This document shows, one piece after another, positions 16,321 through 24,639 of a stretch of 59,892 nt of DNA (the stretch's first letter is position 1; each line of letters opens with the position of its first letter). Position numbers and translations under genes: made by a program. Source of the DNA: Spartobacteria bacterium (GTDB taxonomy: Bacteria > Verrucomicrobiota > Kiritimatiellia > RZYC01); the NCBI GenBank assembly GCA_009930475.1, contig RZYC01000017.1, positions 1 to 59,892 of the forward strand, written 5' to 3'. The notes beneath the pieces are model-generated. The model searched no databases. It was not told the origin of the DNA and saw only the letters and a list, made by a program, of their open reading frames with translations.

Positions 16321-18046
16321 CTTTGGTTACCTCCGCGAGCATTTGCTCGATTTTAGATTCAAGTGATTTAAATTCATCCGTTCCCTCATGAACCCGATTC
16401 CAGTCCATTGTAACCTGTGTCAGATTCTGGAAGAATTTCCGGGCTTCATCTTTTTCTTTAAATGTCATCGTTGAACGCAGGATTTGAGTCAATTTGCCAT
16501 ACACGTACTGCTGTCGTTCCGCGCTGGTGGCACCATCCACATCATGATAGGCATCCTGTTGCAGGTATACCGCATCCAGATATTCTGCCTTCAGATAGAC
16601 GAGGAAATCATTAATGCTCGTACCCTCTTCGCCAACCACCTTCATCATCTGACTTACTTCATTTCCTTGGCGTAAAATATTACGACCGGTTTCCACATCA
16701 GCCGCATCCACGACACTGGGGTATTTACTCCAGCTGTCCAGCGGATCGATCGCAGGATATCGCCGGGCGTCAGAGCGTGCTCGTGATAAGCCTTCGAAAG
16801 CACCCACCACCTTCAAGGTACTCTGGGTTACCGGTTCTTCAAAATTACCGCCCGCCGGACTCACTGTTCCACCGATGGTCACCGACCCCGTTTCACCGTT
16901 ATTCAGCCGTACCACACCGCCTCGTTCATAGAACGCCGCAATCAGCGATTCCAGATAGGCAGGAAACGCTTCTTCTCCCGGGATTTCTTCCAATCGTCCC
17001 GACAACTCGCGCAATGCCTGAGCCCAGCGTGACGTGGAATCGGCCAGCAGCATGACATTCAGCCCCATCTGCCGATAATATTCAGCAATCGTCACAGCCG
17101 TGTAAACCGAGGCTTCACGAGCCGCCACCGGCATGGAACTTGTATTACAAATAATCAATGTACGTTCCATCAGGCTGCGCCCAGTTCTGGGGTCGATCAG
17201 TTCAGGGAATTCACGCAGCGTTTCCACCACTTCACCGGCGCGTTCACCGCAGGCAGCCACAATAACGATATCCACCTCAGCGTGACGACTGGTAATCTGC
17301 TGCAGTACGGTTTTACCAGCACCGAAAGGTCCCGGAATACAATAGGTTCCGCCACGGGCAACAGGGAAGAATGTATCCATAATGCGCACTTTAGTCACCA
17401 GCGGCTCGGTAGTTTTCAAACGCTCCGCATAGGCCCGAATCGGCACTTTCACCGGCCAGCGCTGCGACAGGCTGACATCCCTTGTTTTACCGTCTTCCGA
17501 TTCGATTTTTCCCACCTCGTCATCCAGTGTGTAAAAACCGTGTCCGGCTATCTCTTTAACCGTCCATTTACCCTGAATACCAAAAGGAAGCATGATCTGA
17601 TGGACAAAAATACCTTCGGGAACCGAACCAAGAGCATCGCCGGCCCGCACGACATCGCCCACTTTTGCAGTCGGCGTAAATTCCCACTGCTTCTCGCCGT
17701 CCAGCGCGCGGAGGTATTTACCGCGCTGAAGGAAAAATCCGTATTTCTCTGCCAATTCCGGCAGCGGATTCTGCAGGCCATCAAAAACCTGTGTTAGCAA
17801 ACCCGGGCCCAGTTCGACTGAAAGTAACTCGCCGGTAAATTCAACATCACCGCCGATGACCAAATCCCGTGTATCTTCAAAAACCTGCATTTCTGCGTTA
17901 TTTCCGCGAATTCGAATGACTTCGCTTTTCAGTCGGGTATCACCAAGAAGCGCGTACGCCACTTCATTCTGCACAACCGGCTTACTGAATGCTACAGTAA
18001 GCAGATTGCCATTCACCCCAACGATTTTACCTATGTTCTTTTCCAT
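16313..18046 (-). CDS. atpA: V-type ATP synthase subunit A (catalytic)
   Basis: A 577-residue protein of normal length. The N-terminal beta-barrel is followed by the non-homologous 'bulge' region (about 115-185) found only in A subunits. The Walker A motif GPFGAGKT lies at 239-246, and the conserved [12 protein letters not shown] segment follows. The start [14 protein letters not shown] is typical. It hydrolyses or makes ATP at the A/B interface. It overlaps atpB by 8 bp and lies 43 bp after the DUF2764 gene. The gene order is the one known from Chlamydia and spirochaetes. Confidence 0.96.
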   Translation of the reverse strand: MEKNIGKIVGVNGNLLTVAFSKPVVQNEVAYALLGDTRLKSEVIRIRGNNAEMQVFEDTRDLVIGGDVEFTGELLSVELGPGLLTQVFDGLQNPLPELAEKYGFFLQRGKYLRALDGEKQWEFTPTAKVGDVVRAGDALGSVPEGIFVHQIMLPFGIQGKWTVKEIAGHGFYTLDDEVGKIESEDGKTRDVSLSQRWPVKVPIRAYAERLKTTEPLVTKVRIMDTFFPVARGGTYCIPGPFGAGKTVLQQITSRHAEVDIVIVAACGERAGEVVETLREFPELIDPRTGRSLMERTLIICNTSSMPVAAREASVYTAVTIAEYYRQMGLNVMLLADSTSRWAQALRELSGRLEEIPGEEAFPAYLESLIAAFYERGGVVRLNNGETGSVTIGGTVSPAGGNFEEPVTQSTLKVVGAFEGLSRARSDARRYPAIDPLDSWSKYPSVVDAADVETGRNILRQGNEVSQMMKVVGEEGTSINDFLVYLKAEYLDAVYLQQDAYHDVDGATSAERQQYVYGKLTQILRSTMTFKEKDEARKFFQNLTQVTMDWNRVHEGTDEFKSLESKIEQMLAEVTKDA

Positions 18047-18089
18047 AGTTTCGTCTTTCCACTCTTGGTTATGCGGCGTTAACCGCTTT

Positions 18090-18644
18090 TTAATCTTCTA
18101 AAAATTTGGCCATAGAACCTTCGTCTTTGAGATTATTGACGATCAGTTCTTCTAAGCATTCACGCCCGGATTTTTCATCCAGAGAGGCCTCCCACAATGC
18201 GATTTTCAGCTTGATTGCATAAGCGAGAATCGCTGTAAGTCCGAAGGCATCCGGCAAGGTCAATTCATCTAAGATACGCCAGCGGCAACGATTGAGCACC
18301 TTTTCACGCTCCATAGGATCGCTTTTTCCAAAGGCCTCTTCCACTGCTTTTTCTACCGACACATCAAAGCCCTTAAAAGACCGCATATAAGTACCCGCTT
18401 CTGCACCGGCTTTTTCTGCGCGAAAACGTACTGCGGCATCGCGCAGCTGCACATCACGATCAACCCATTGCGCTACAAAGGCACTGTGACACGCCGCCCA
18501 TTCACCTTGAACAACATGCTCCAGCTCCAGCGTATCCGCCGCATCCAGCTGCGTACAGCTGGAGCGAAAAGCATCCATATCCATCAATGGCGCAACGCCA
18601 TACTGCAACATGGGCAAACTGGCTACAATATGCGGATATTTCAT
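18090..18644 (-). CDS. DUF2764 family V-ATPase operon protein
   Basis: A 184-residue, mostly helical protein starting MKYPHIVASLPMLQYG, matching the DUF2764 proteins encoded between E and A in V-ATPase operons of Chlamydia and Bacteroidetes-type bacteria. The cluster has no recognisable subunit C, F or G. Its position between the stalk gene E and the head gene A suggests that this protein fills one of those roles, most likely that of the C subunit linking shaft and ring. That role is inference. It overlaps atpE by 4 bp (ATGA), so translation is coupled. Confidence 0.8.
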   Translation of the reverse strand: MKYPHIVASLPMLQYGVAPLMDMDAFRSSCTQLDAADTLELEHVVQGEWAACHSAFVAQWVDRDVQLRDAAVRFRAEKAGAEAGTYMRSFKGFDVSVEKAVEEAFGKSDPMEREKVLNRCRWRILDELTLPDAFGLTAILAYAIKLKIALWEASLDEKSGRECLEELIVNNLKDEGSMAKFLED

Positions 18645-19318
18645 GACTCGGGCTGTGACTCGGGCTGTGCGACTGGTTCTACCTCAGGCGCGCTCGTCAC
18701 GTCAGCGGCGGATTCGGCCACGGCTTCCTGAACCAGTTTAGCCAGCTGCGGACGTAAAAATTTCATCAGCACTTCCGCAATGGCTTTATCGGTAAAATCG
18801 GTATACACGTCGGTTCCTTTGGACGAAACAGTAAATCCTTTAATGATTTCATTGTCCGTTTTGATCTCCACTCCAGACGTCGTTTTTTCACTGAATTTTC
18901 CGCGAATAAATGCAGCAAGTGCCGCTTGATCCGCGTCACTGACACCAACAACGAGCCCTTCCGCATCCACGGATTTGGAATCAACCAGCTGTTGCAGCAA
19001 TTTCTCAATGGTATCCGGGGTGTATGCTGCCTGAACAGAATCAAGAACGAGCTTTTCAAAAAGGGATTCAACTCCTTTACTCACAGTGATAAGGACATCA
19101 CGAGCCGCCTGTTCCAGCGTCTTGCGACTGCTCTGTTCAAATGACTCAGCCGCCGCCTTGGCCTTGGCTTCGAATTGCTTTGCCTTTTCCTCGGCCGCTG
19201 CAATGGTTGCCGCTGCCTTTTCATTGGCTTTTTTAATAATATCAGCAGCCTCTTTGTCGCCTTTTTCAATAGAATCTTTATGTATCCGGTCAATTAAGCT
19301 CTGTAGTTCTTCAGCCAT
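18641..19318 (-). CDS. atpE: V-type ATP synthase subunit E (peripheral stalk)
   Basis: A 225-residue protein. Residues about 1-70 are a charged Ala/Lys/Glu-rich coiled coil (AADIIKKANEKAAATIAAA). Residues 80-190 form the globular C-terminal domain that holds the head. It starts MAEELQSLIDRIHK with a GGGGG ribosome site upstream. It is the first gene of the ATPase operon. The C-terminus is odd: a Pro/Glu/Val/Ala-rich tail ending QPESQPES, made by a 12-bp tandem duplication that overlaps the start of the next gene. Confidence 0.88.
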   Translation of the reverse strand: MAEELQSLIDRIHKDSIEKGDKEAADIIKKANEKAAATIAAAEEKAKQFEAKAKAAAESFEQSSRKTLEQAARDVLITVSKGVESLFEKLVLDSVQAAYTPDTIEKLLQQLVDSKSVDAEGLVVGVSDADQAALAAFIRGKFSEKTTSGVEIKTDNEIIKGFTVSSKGTDVYTDFTDKAIAEVLMKFLRPQLAKLVQEAVAESAADVTSAPEVEPVAQPESQPES

Positions 19319-19550
19319 ACTACAACCCCCATAGGGTTAACTGTTTCCAATTTCTGCACAACTTTCTTAGCCATTAAAGAAGGTCATAACACTCGATAAA
19401 ACTGGTGAGGAAGTTATCAGTTACAAAATGGCGTGTCGAATAATTTTAAAAAAAACCTCACAATCTCATCTCATCTCACGGCCAATGCTCTTTGCTTCCT
19501 GCAGGATTGTCAGAAAAACTCGTTTGCAGAACACTTGCAATGTGCTAACT

Positions 19551-19578
19551 TTGACAACGGTTCGAAGATATCTAAATA
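19551..19578 (+). promoter_or_regulatory. Sigma-70-like promoter for the Cys-rich protein gene
   Basis: TTGACA (19551-19556), a 16-bp spacer and TAAATA (19573-19578) form a good -35/-10 pair. It lies 29 bp before the ATG at 19607, which has its own AGGGAG ribosome site at 19595-19600. It is divergent from the V-ATPase operon. Confidence 0.6.
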
Positions 19579-19606
19579 TTTTAACGCGTACCTCAGGGAG
19601 TGCATT

Positions 19607-19831
19607 ATGTCGACGTGTGAATGCTTACAAAGTTGTCCGTTTTTTAATGACAGAATGAAACAAGACGAAGGACTGGGTGCTATTATGAAAAAGAAATACT
19701 GCCTGGGAGATCACACGGCCTGCGCACGCTATGAGGTCTTTAAGGCATTGGGCAAAGCCTATGTACCCGCGACACTGTTCCCCAATATGCATGATCAGGC
19801 CAAACAGATTCTTACCCATCACGGGCAGTGA
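19607..19831 (+). CDS. Small conserved Cys-rich protein
   Basis: A 74-residue protein with the pattern CECLQSCPFFND near the start and CLGDHTACARYEVFKALG in the middle. I know similar short proteins of unknown function from delta-proteobacteria and other anaerobes, with spacing C-x-C-x3-C-P-F-F and later C-x6-C-A-R-Y. The cysteines suggest metal or Fe-S binding, which is inference. The open frame extends back to 19433, but the ATG at 19607 has AGGGAG 6 bp upstream and matches where the family starts. It is preceded by a clear promoter. Confidence 0.75.
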   Translation: MSTCECLQSCPFFNDRMKQDEGLGAIMKKKYCLGDHTACARYEVFKALGKAYVPATLFPNMHDQAKQILTHHGQ

Positions 19832-19871
19832 TGAACGACTCGTTCGCTATAGAGCGTAGCACGGGTGCTTG

Positions 19872-20285
19872 TTATCTGAATAAATAGTGAACGGGACAGC
19901 CCTGCGGGCGGATGAGGCCGCGCCCATGACATCGACGACACTCGCGCACCTCTGCAGTGACGGGATCTGCAATGCGCCCCATTCCTCCACATGCCGGGCA
20001 CAGCTTATCATACTGATCGAATTTACGTACAGCATGACCGCCAACCCCCAGGCAGTAGGGACAAATCGCAGCAATCTCCGGCGCGTCCCCGACTGCCGGA
20101 ATCAAACCGCGACCATGGCAAAAGGGGCATGGAAGCGTTTCCTGACGACCTGCAATCTCCTTGAAGGGATCGTCCTTCCCATGTTGCTGCCATTGAATCT
20201 GCCAATATACAGCACCGCCAAACAGCAGCACCATAATCAACAAAAAAAGCGGCGTTGCACCGCGTGCACTTTTCAGCGGGCGCAT
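19872..20285 (-). CDS. Membrane-anchored DnaJ-type zinc-finger protein
   Basis: A 137-residue protein. After a basic N-terminus there is one membrane segment (about 13-28, PLFLLIMVLLFGGAVYW). Then come four CxxC-type motifs of the DnaJ central zinc-finger kind: CPFCHGRG, CPYCLGVG, CPACGGMG and CRRCHGRG. That arrangement binds two zinc ions and in DnaJ contacts unfolded protein. No J domain is present, so it is not a co-chaperone in the usual sense. ATG 20283-20285 is preferred over an upstream TTG because GGAAAG lies upstream. It overlaps prmC by 13 bp and is likely co-expressed. The function is unknown. Confidence 0.75.
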   Translation of the reverse strand: MRPLKSARGATPLFLLIMVLLFGGAVYWQIQWQQHGKDDPFKEIAGRQETLPCPFCHGRGLIPAVGDAPEIAAICPYCLGVGGHAVRKFDQYDKLCPACGGMGRIADPVTAEVRECRRCHGRGLIRPQGCPVHYLFR

Positions 20286-21160
20286 CGGCGTTTTCTTTCC
20301 GCGCAAACAAAACGGTTTCTTCCGGCATAGTCCTGTTTAAGCCTGACATGATCCCAAAACGACGCATCGAACAACGCACACACCGCGTCACCCTGAGCCC
20401 ACCCGATTTCCAGAAAGATCATGCCGCCATCCGTCAGCGAATCCCTCCCCTGGTCTATCAGGATTCGAATCAGATCCAGCCCATCCGGCCCTCCATACAG
20501 AGCCATACAAGGTTCGTAATCCGCGACATTTCGCTCCAATGCCGTCATCTCATCAGAAGAAATATAGGGAAGATTAGCCACAATAACATCCAGCGACTGC
20601 TCGGCCTGTCCAGTCAACAACGACTGATTTTTCCATTGGATGCGGTCAGCTACATGATGTCGGCGGGCGTTATCCTGCGCCTGACTCAGTGCCTCGTCAC
20701 TCTTGTCAACAGCCATCCATACGGCATGCTTCGACCCCTCGAGTACCAGCGACACCACAATGCAACCACTGCCGGCACCCACATCAGCCCCATGGACAAC
20801 ATCTCGCTGCATCACAGGGGATTGCAATACAAGATCAATCAACAACTCCGTTTCCGACCGAGGAATAAGCACACGGGGGTCGACATCAAATCGTACCCCG
20901 CGAAATTCCGTATATCCCAATACATATTGCAATGGTTCATGCTGTGCCAGTCGATCCACCCACAGATGAAGCTGTTCCACCTGAGAAGATGACAGCCACT
21001 CATTGCTACGCATAAGACATTCTAAACGAGCGCAATGCATCACTTCGGCCAGCAGGTGTTCAACGTACAGTGCAGCCTCTTCAACCGCCGCCTTCTGCAA
21101 TACATCGACAAGCGAGAACCGCGCATCCTTCACCATCATAGCGCAAGGCGTGTCATCCAT
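20273..21160 (-). CDS. prmC: Release factor glutamine methyltransferase
   Basis: A 295-residue enzyme that methylates the glutamine of the GGQ motif in release factors, using S-adenosylmethionine. Residues 10-100 are the helical N-terminal domain, ending in the conserved FDVDPRVLIPRSETELL. The SAM-binding loop is GADVGAGSGC (124-133). The catalytic tetrapeptide reads NLPY (196-199) where most family members have NPPY. GAGGG lies before the ATG. It follows its substrate gene prfA by 10 bp, the standard pairing. Confidence 0.93.
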   Translation of the reverse strand: MDDTPCAMMVKDARFSLVDVLQKAAVEEAALYVEHLLAEVMHCARLECLMRSNEWLSSSQVEQLHLWVDRLAQHEPLQYVLGYTEFRGVRFDVDPRVLIPRSETELLIDLVLQSPVMQRDVVHGADVGAGSGCIVVSLVLEGSKHAVWMAVDKSDEALSQAQDNARRHHVADRIQWKNQSLLTGQAEQSLDVIVANLPYISSDEMTALERNVADYEPCMALYGGPDGLDLIRILIDQGRDSLTDGGMIFLEIGWAQGDAVCALFDASFWDHVRLKQDYAGRNRFVCAERKRRCAR

Positions 21161-21170
21161 TCGGAATCCC

Positions 21171-22253
21171 TCAGCCTTTCAACTGCTCGCTCAAGCGATC
21201 TTCGACATCCCGTTCGGATAATGCGGCAGTCAGCGCATCCAGATCCCCTTCCATAATCCGATCCAGACAATATAGCGTCAAATTAATGCGATGATCCGTC
21301 ACGCGGTTCTGTGGATAATTATAGGTGCGAATACGTTCACTGCGATCTCCGGTTCCCACCTGAGAGCGCCGTGCATCGGCGTATTTATTAGCCTCTTCCT
21401 GCTGCTTCTGATCGAGCAATTTGGCTTTAAGTACGCGCATCGCGATTTCCTTATTTCTGTGTTGCGACCGCTCGTCCTGGCTTTGCGCTACAATGCCCGT
21501 AGGAATATGCGTAATACGAACCGCCGAATCGGTGGTATTCACATGCTGACCGCCGGCACCAGACGCGCGATACACATCAATGCGTATTTCATCGGGGCGG
21601 AAATCAATGGCGTCGAACTCCTCCGCTTCAGGAAGCACAGCAACGGTTGCGGCAGAAGTATGAATACGCCCACTGGATTCCGTCACCGGAACCCGCTGAA
21701 CCCGATGGACGCCGCTTTCGTAGCGCATGGTGCGATAGACATTCTCCCCTTCAACAGCAAAAATCACCTCTTTATAGCCGCCGATGCTGGCCGCCGCCAC
21801 ATCAATTACATGCAGTTTCCAGCCTTTTTCTTCGCAAAAACGGGCATACATCCGATATAGATCGGCGGCAAACAGAGCCGCTTCATCACCACCGGTTCCA
21901 GCGCGAATTTCAAAAATGGTATTGCGGCTGTCTTCCGGGCGCGGAGGCAACAACGCAATCATCAGTTCTTTTTCCATAGACGGGAGATTTTCACGGCAGA
22001 CGTCCAGTTCCTCCTGCGCCATTTCCACGAGATCCGCATCGGAGCCGTCACCGATAATCGACAGACATTCCGCCTCCTGATCCAGACAGGAAAAATACAC
22101 ATCCGCCTTTATCTCAAGATCTTTAAGATAGGCATGCTCTGCCATCAGCTTACGATACAATGCCAAATTCGATACCGTGGCAGGATTAGCCAATTCCGAC
22201 TCGACATCGGAAAGACGCGCCGTCACCTTATCCATGTAATCCCGCTCAATCAT
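21171..22253 (-). CDS. prfA: Peptide chain release factor 1
   Basis: A 360-residue class I release factor. The GGQ motif (234-236, within ASGAGGQHVN) triggers peptide release at the ribosome. The codon-recognition tripeptide is PVT (189-191, in HRVQRVPVTES). It matches the PxT form of RF1, which reads UAA and UAG, not the SPF of RF2. The length is normal. Met7 is a possible alternative start. prmC, whose product methylates the GGQ glutamine, follows directly. Confidence 0.96.
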   Translation of the reverse strand: MIERDYMDKVTARLSDVESELANPATVSNLALYRKLMAEHAYLKDLEIKADVYFSCLDQEAECLSIIGDGSDADLVEMAQEELDVCRENLPSMEKELMIALLPPRPEDSRNTIFEIRAGTGGDEAALFAADLYRMYARFCEEKGWKLHVIDVAAASIGGYKEVIFAVEGENVYRTMRYESGVHRVQRVPVTESSGRIHTSAATVAVLPEAEEFDAIDFRPDEIRIDVYRASGAGGQHVNTTDSAVRITHIPTGIVAQSQDERSQHRNKEIAMRVLKAKLLDQKQQEEANKYADARRSQVGTGDRSERIRTYNYPQNRVTDHRINLTLYCLDRIMEGDLDALTAALSERDVEDRLSEQLKG

Positions 22254-22278
22254 ATAAAAATCCCCGATCTATGGATAC

Positions 22279-22313
22279 AAAAAGGGCGGATAACTCATTA
22301 GAGGAACCCGCCC
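22279..22313 (-). terminator. Intrinsic terminator after rpmE
   Basis: GGGCGG (22284-22289) pairs with CCGCCC (22308-22313) around an 18-nt loop. On the minus strand a TTTTT run follows (22279-22283). It lies between the rpmE stop and prfA, so prfA is probably transcribed separately. The A-run on the other side would give it partial activity in both directions. Confidence 0.75.
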
Positions 22314-22320
22314 AAAAAAA

Positions 22321-22527
22321 CTATTTCTTGTAGTTAGCGTAACGCTTGCGGAAACGGTCAACGCGACCTTCCGTATCAAGCAGTTTCGCTGTACCCGTAT
22401 AGAAAGGATGACATTTCGAACAGGTGTTCACATGCATGGCCTTTACTGTTGAACGGGTTTTGAGCTCATTCCCGCAAGCGCAGGTGATGACAGCCTCAAC
22501 ATAATTTGGATGAATATCGTCTTTCAT
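22321..22527 (-). CDS. rpmE: 50S ribosomal protein L31 (zinc-binding type)
   Basis: A 68-residue protein of standard length. It has the zinc ligands of the C+ form of L31: Cys16 and Cys18 (CACGN) and Cys36 and Cys39 ([10 protein letters not shown]). The ending [12 protein letters not shown] is typical. GAGGAGC precedes the ATG. The intact cysteines mean it is the zinc-dependent paralogue rather than the zinc-independent one made under zinc starvation. A terminator follows directly. Confidence 0.97.
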   Translation of the reverse strand: MKDDIHPNYVEAVITCACGNELKTRSTVKAMHVNTCSKCHPFYTGTAKLLDTEGRVDRFRKRYANYKK

Positions 22528-22615
22528 AAAATGCTCCTCTGAGTACCTTCGTTAATTTGTAATCTTTAACGATTATCTATCCAGTCTTGCAACACTAATC
22601 ATTAAAAAAAATGAA

Positions 22616-23842
22616 TCAGTCAAAGCGCAGCTGAACCTTTTCCAATCGACGTTTCAATTCGTCAATTACGCGAATATCGTCGGCATCACCAGCTGATTCA
22701 AAGGTCGCGGAAAATCGCAAAAACGCGCCGGCATCATCCCATGGAACCGTAGAAATGCAACACTCCTTGATTAAGAATTGCGAGGCTTCTTCCGCATTTG
22801 CAAAGGAGATATCCCCAGCACCGACGGGGGCTTTTACATACAAATAGAATGTGCCGCCCGGCATCGCCACATCGAATCCCACCGACTTCAGTGCTGCCAC
22901 GAGCAACGTCAGACGCTGACTATAATGCGCCTTAATGCTATCTGCTAAGTCACGGTCGGCAATACCGGCACACGCCGCCTTTTGAATGGCTTTGAACTGA
23001 CCTGAATCAATATTATCCTTTACGGCAGCAATGGCATTGACAGCCTTCGCATTTCCAGCCACAAATCCCAGGCGCCACCCGGTCATGTTATAGCTTTTGC
23101 TCATAGAATGTAACTCTACAGCCACATACTTACCGCCCGGACGCGATAAAATGGAAATGGCGGGTGAACCGTACGCCAGCGTCGCGTAGGCGGCATCCTG
23201 AACAATGAGAAGGCGGTGCTTGTTGGCAAAGGCGATAAGCTCATCAAAAAAAGCAGCTGTTGCCGCAGTTCCTGTCGGATTATTGGGATAATTGACATAG
23301 ATCAGTTTAGCCGCATCGGCATCGACCGGATCAATGGTCGACAAGTCAGGAAAAAAGCCGTTTTCCTTCAACAACGGCAGGCGAATCGACTTACCACCCA
23401 GATATCCCGTATGCGTAGCCATCACCGGATATCCCGGCACCGTCGTAAACTGAATATCCCCGGGATTGATGAAAGCCAGCGGAATCATAGCCAGGGCGGG
23501 TTTTGAGCCGATACTATGAACAATTTCTGTGGCCGGTTCCAGATCATCCACTCCGAAAAACTCTTTCATATATAGTGCTGCGGCTTCACGAAAAGCGACA
23601 ATACCATTGTCTGCATATCCACGATTTTCCGATTTATCCACCTCCACTTTCAACGCGTCACGGATGGCTTTTGGAGCCATTCCATCGGGTTCCCCCACTC
23701 CGAAATCCAACATTTCGACATCCGGATGTTCATCACGAGCCGCCTGCTTGGCACGTTTAATTTTTTCAAATTTGTAAATCTCGGTACCGAGACCAAATTG
23801 TTCTCCGCCGATTCGGTCGGCGAACAGTTTCTGCATATCCAT
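22616..23842 (-). CDS. dapL: LL-diaminopimelate aminotransferase
   Basis: A 408-residue fold-type I PLP enzyme that makes LL-diaminopimelate directly from tetrahydrodipicolinate, a one-step route to lysine and peptidoglycan found in Chlamydia, plants and other groups. Visible features are YPNNPTG (185-191), Asp216 in QDAAY, and the PLP lysine Lys249 in SMSKSYNMTGW. The N-terminal FADRIGGEQFGLGTEIYKFEKIKR resembles the shorter bacterial DapL type. Similar aminotransferases of other specificity exist, so the exact substrate is likely but not proven. AAAGGATA precedes the ATG. Confidence 0.85.
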   Translation of the reverse strand: MDMQKLFADRIGGEQFGLGTEIYKFEKIKRAKQAARDEHPDVEMLDFGVGEPDGMAPKAIRDALKVEVDKSENRGYADNGIVAFREAAALYMKEFFGVDDLEPATEIVHSIGSKPALAMIPLAFINPGDIQFTTVPGYPVMATHTGYLGGKSIRLPLLKENGFFPDLSTIDPVDADAAKLIYVNYPNNPTGTAATAAFFDELIAFANKHRLLIVQDAAYATLAYGSPAISILSRPGGKYVAVELHSMSKSYNMTGWRLGFVAGNAKAVNAIAAVKDNIDSGQFKAIQKAACAGIADRDLADSIKAHYSQRLTLLVAALKSVGFDVAMPGGTFYLYVKAPVGAGDISFANAEEASQFLIKECCISTVPWDDAGAFLRFSATFESAGDADDIRVIDELKRRLEKVQLRFD

Positions 23843-23942
23843 TGCAATATCCTTTCTAGTATTTACTGCGCCCTGTTTTACGTGGCGACTGGCACAAAAA
23901 AACCTTTATACGCTCATCTGGCTACTATCTGCAATATCCCTT

Positions 23943-24347
23943 TTATTGCGGAATATCAGGATCCAGTACGACACGAATGCGTTTAATCGTCTCCTGAGGA
24001 AAACGGGTCTTCAACTTGGACAACAACAAGGTGCGACTGTAACGGACCAGTTCAGACACCCAGATGCTGTGCGAGGCATACACCGTCAGTGTCCCATCAC
24101 TAAAGGTTCCGGGGCGAGAATGACTACCAATTTCAGGACCAAATATCTTCTCCCAGCTAAACGCCATATCGTCAATAAGCTCGCGTCCCGGCGTTTGCTC
24201 AGAAACACCGCGCATCAACTTATCAATAGCCTCTTTGGGGGAATGCACGACGAAAGGCGATGGCGGACGCTCGGCAGACAAATGAAATCGTTCCCGCTGT
24301 GTCTGCCAGCGGCCTATATCAAATGAGGGTAATCGGCGATGAGCCAT
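23943..24347 (-). CDS. DciA-like (DUF721) protein
   Basis: A 134-residue protein. Residues about 38-130 fit the DUF721 domain: SWEKIFGPEIGSHSRP, then DGTLTVYASHSIWVSELVRYS, then a helix and a final strand (KRIRVVLDPD). In bacteria without DnaC, DUF721 proteins called DciA load the replicative helicase DnaB. That role is likely but cannot be shown from sequence alone. The gene follows a 64-codon open frame by 6 bp and is probably co-transcribed with it. Confidence 0.75.
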   Translation of the reverse strand: MAHRRLPSFDIGRWQTQRERFHLSAERPPSPFVVHSPKEAIDKLMRGVSEQTPGRELIDDMAFSWEKIFGPEIGSHSRPGTFSDGTLTVYASHSIWVSELVRYSRTLLLSKLKTRFPQETIKRIRVVLDPDIPQ

Positions 24348-24353
24348 TAGTTT

Positions 24354-24548
24354 TCAGCGTTTTTTCGCATAACGCCGCATCCAGTCCATAGATGCGCGAT
24401 CCCAACCAATGTCATACCCGAATTTTTCACTCTCAATCCATTTATGAATCATGATTTCACGCTTCATTGAGTGCCACTCCTTATAAAGAGCGGTTTTTTC
24501 AAGCCATGAATTGTCTTCTATTTCAGCACAGCGTTCTAAAGTCAGCAT
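24354..24548 (-). CDS. Small conserved hypothetical protein
   Basis: A 64-residue, Trp/Lys/Glu-rich, helical protein with the central segment HKWIESEKFGYDIGWDRASMDW. I do not recognise a named family, but the composition and position look real: it ends 6 bp before the DciA-like gene. The ribosome site is weak. No signal peptide or membrane segment is seen. Co-transcription with the helicase-loader-like gene is the only functional hint. Confidence 0.6.
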   Translation of the reverse strand: MLTLERCAEIEDNSWLEKTALYKEWHSMKREIMIHKWIESEKFGYDIGWDRASMDWMRRYAKKR

Positions 24549-24639
24549 CTTTTACACCATATCACAATTAACAAACAGTCAACTCATGGATATCTAGCTA
24601 CACATCCAGCGCATAATTGTCAATCCATTCAAAGCATGA

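Noticed and set aside
18648-18676. A 12-bp tandem duplication (GACTCGGGCTGT) at the atpE/DUF2764 junction
   Set aside because: Two copies only, explained as a small slippage event lengthening the variable C-terminus of subunit E.
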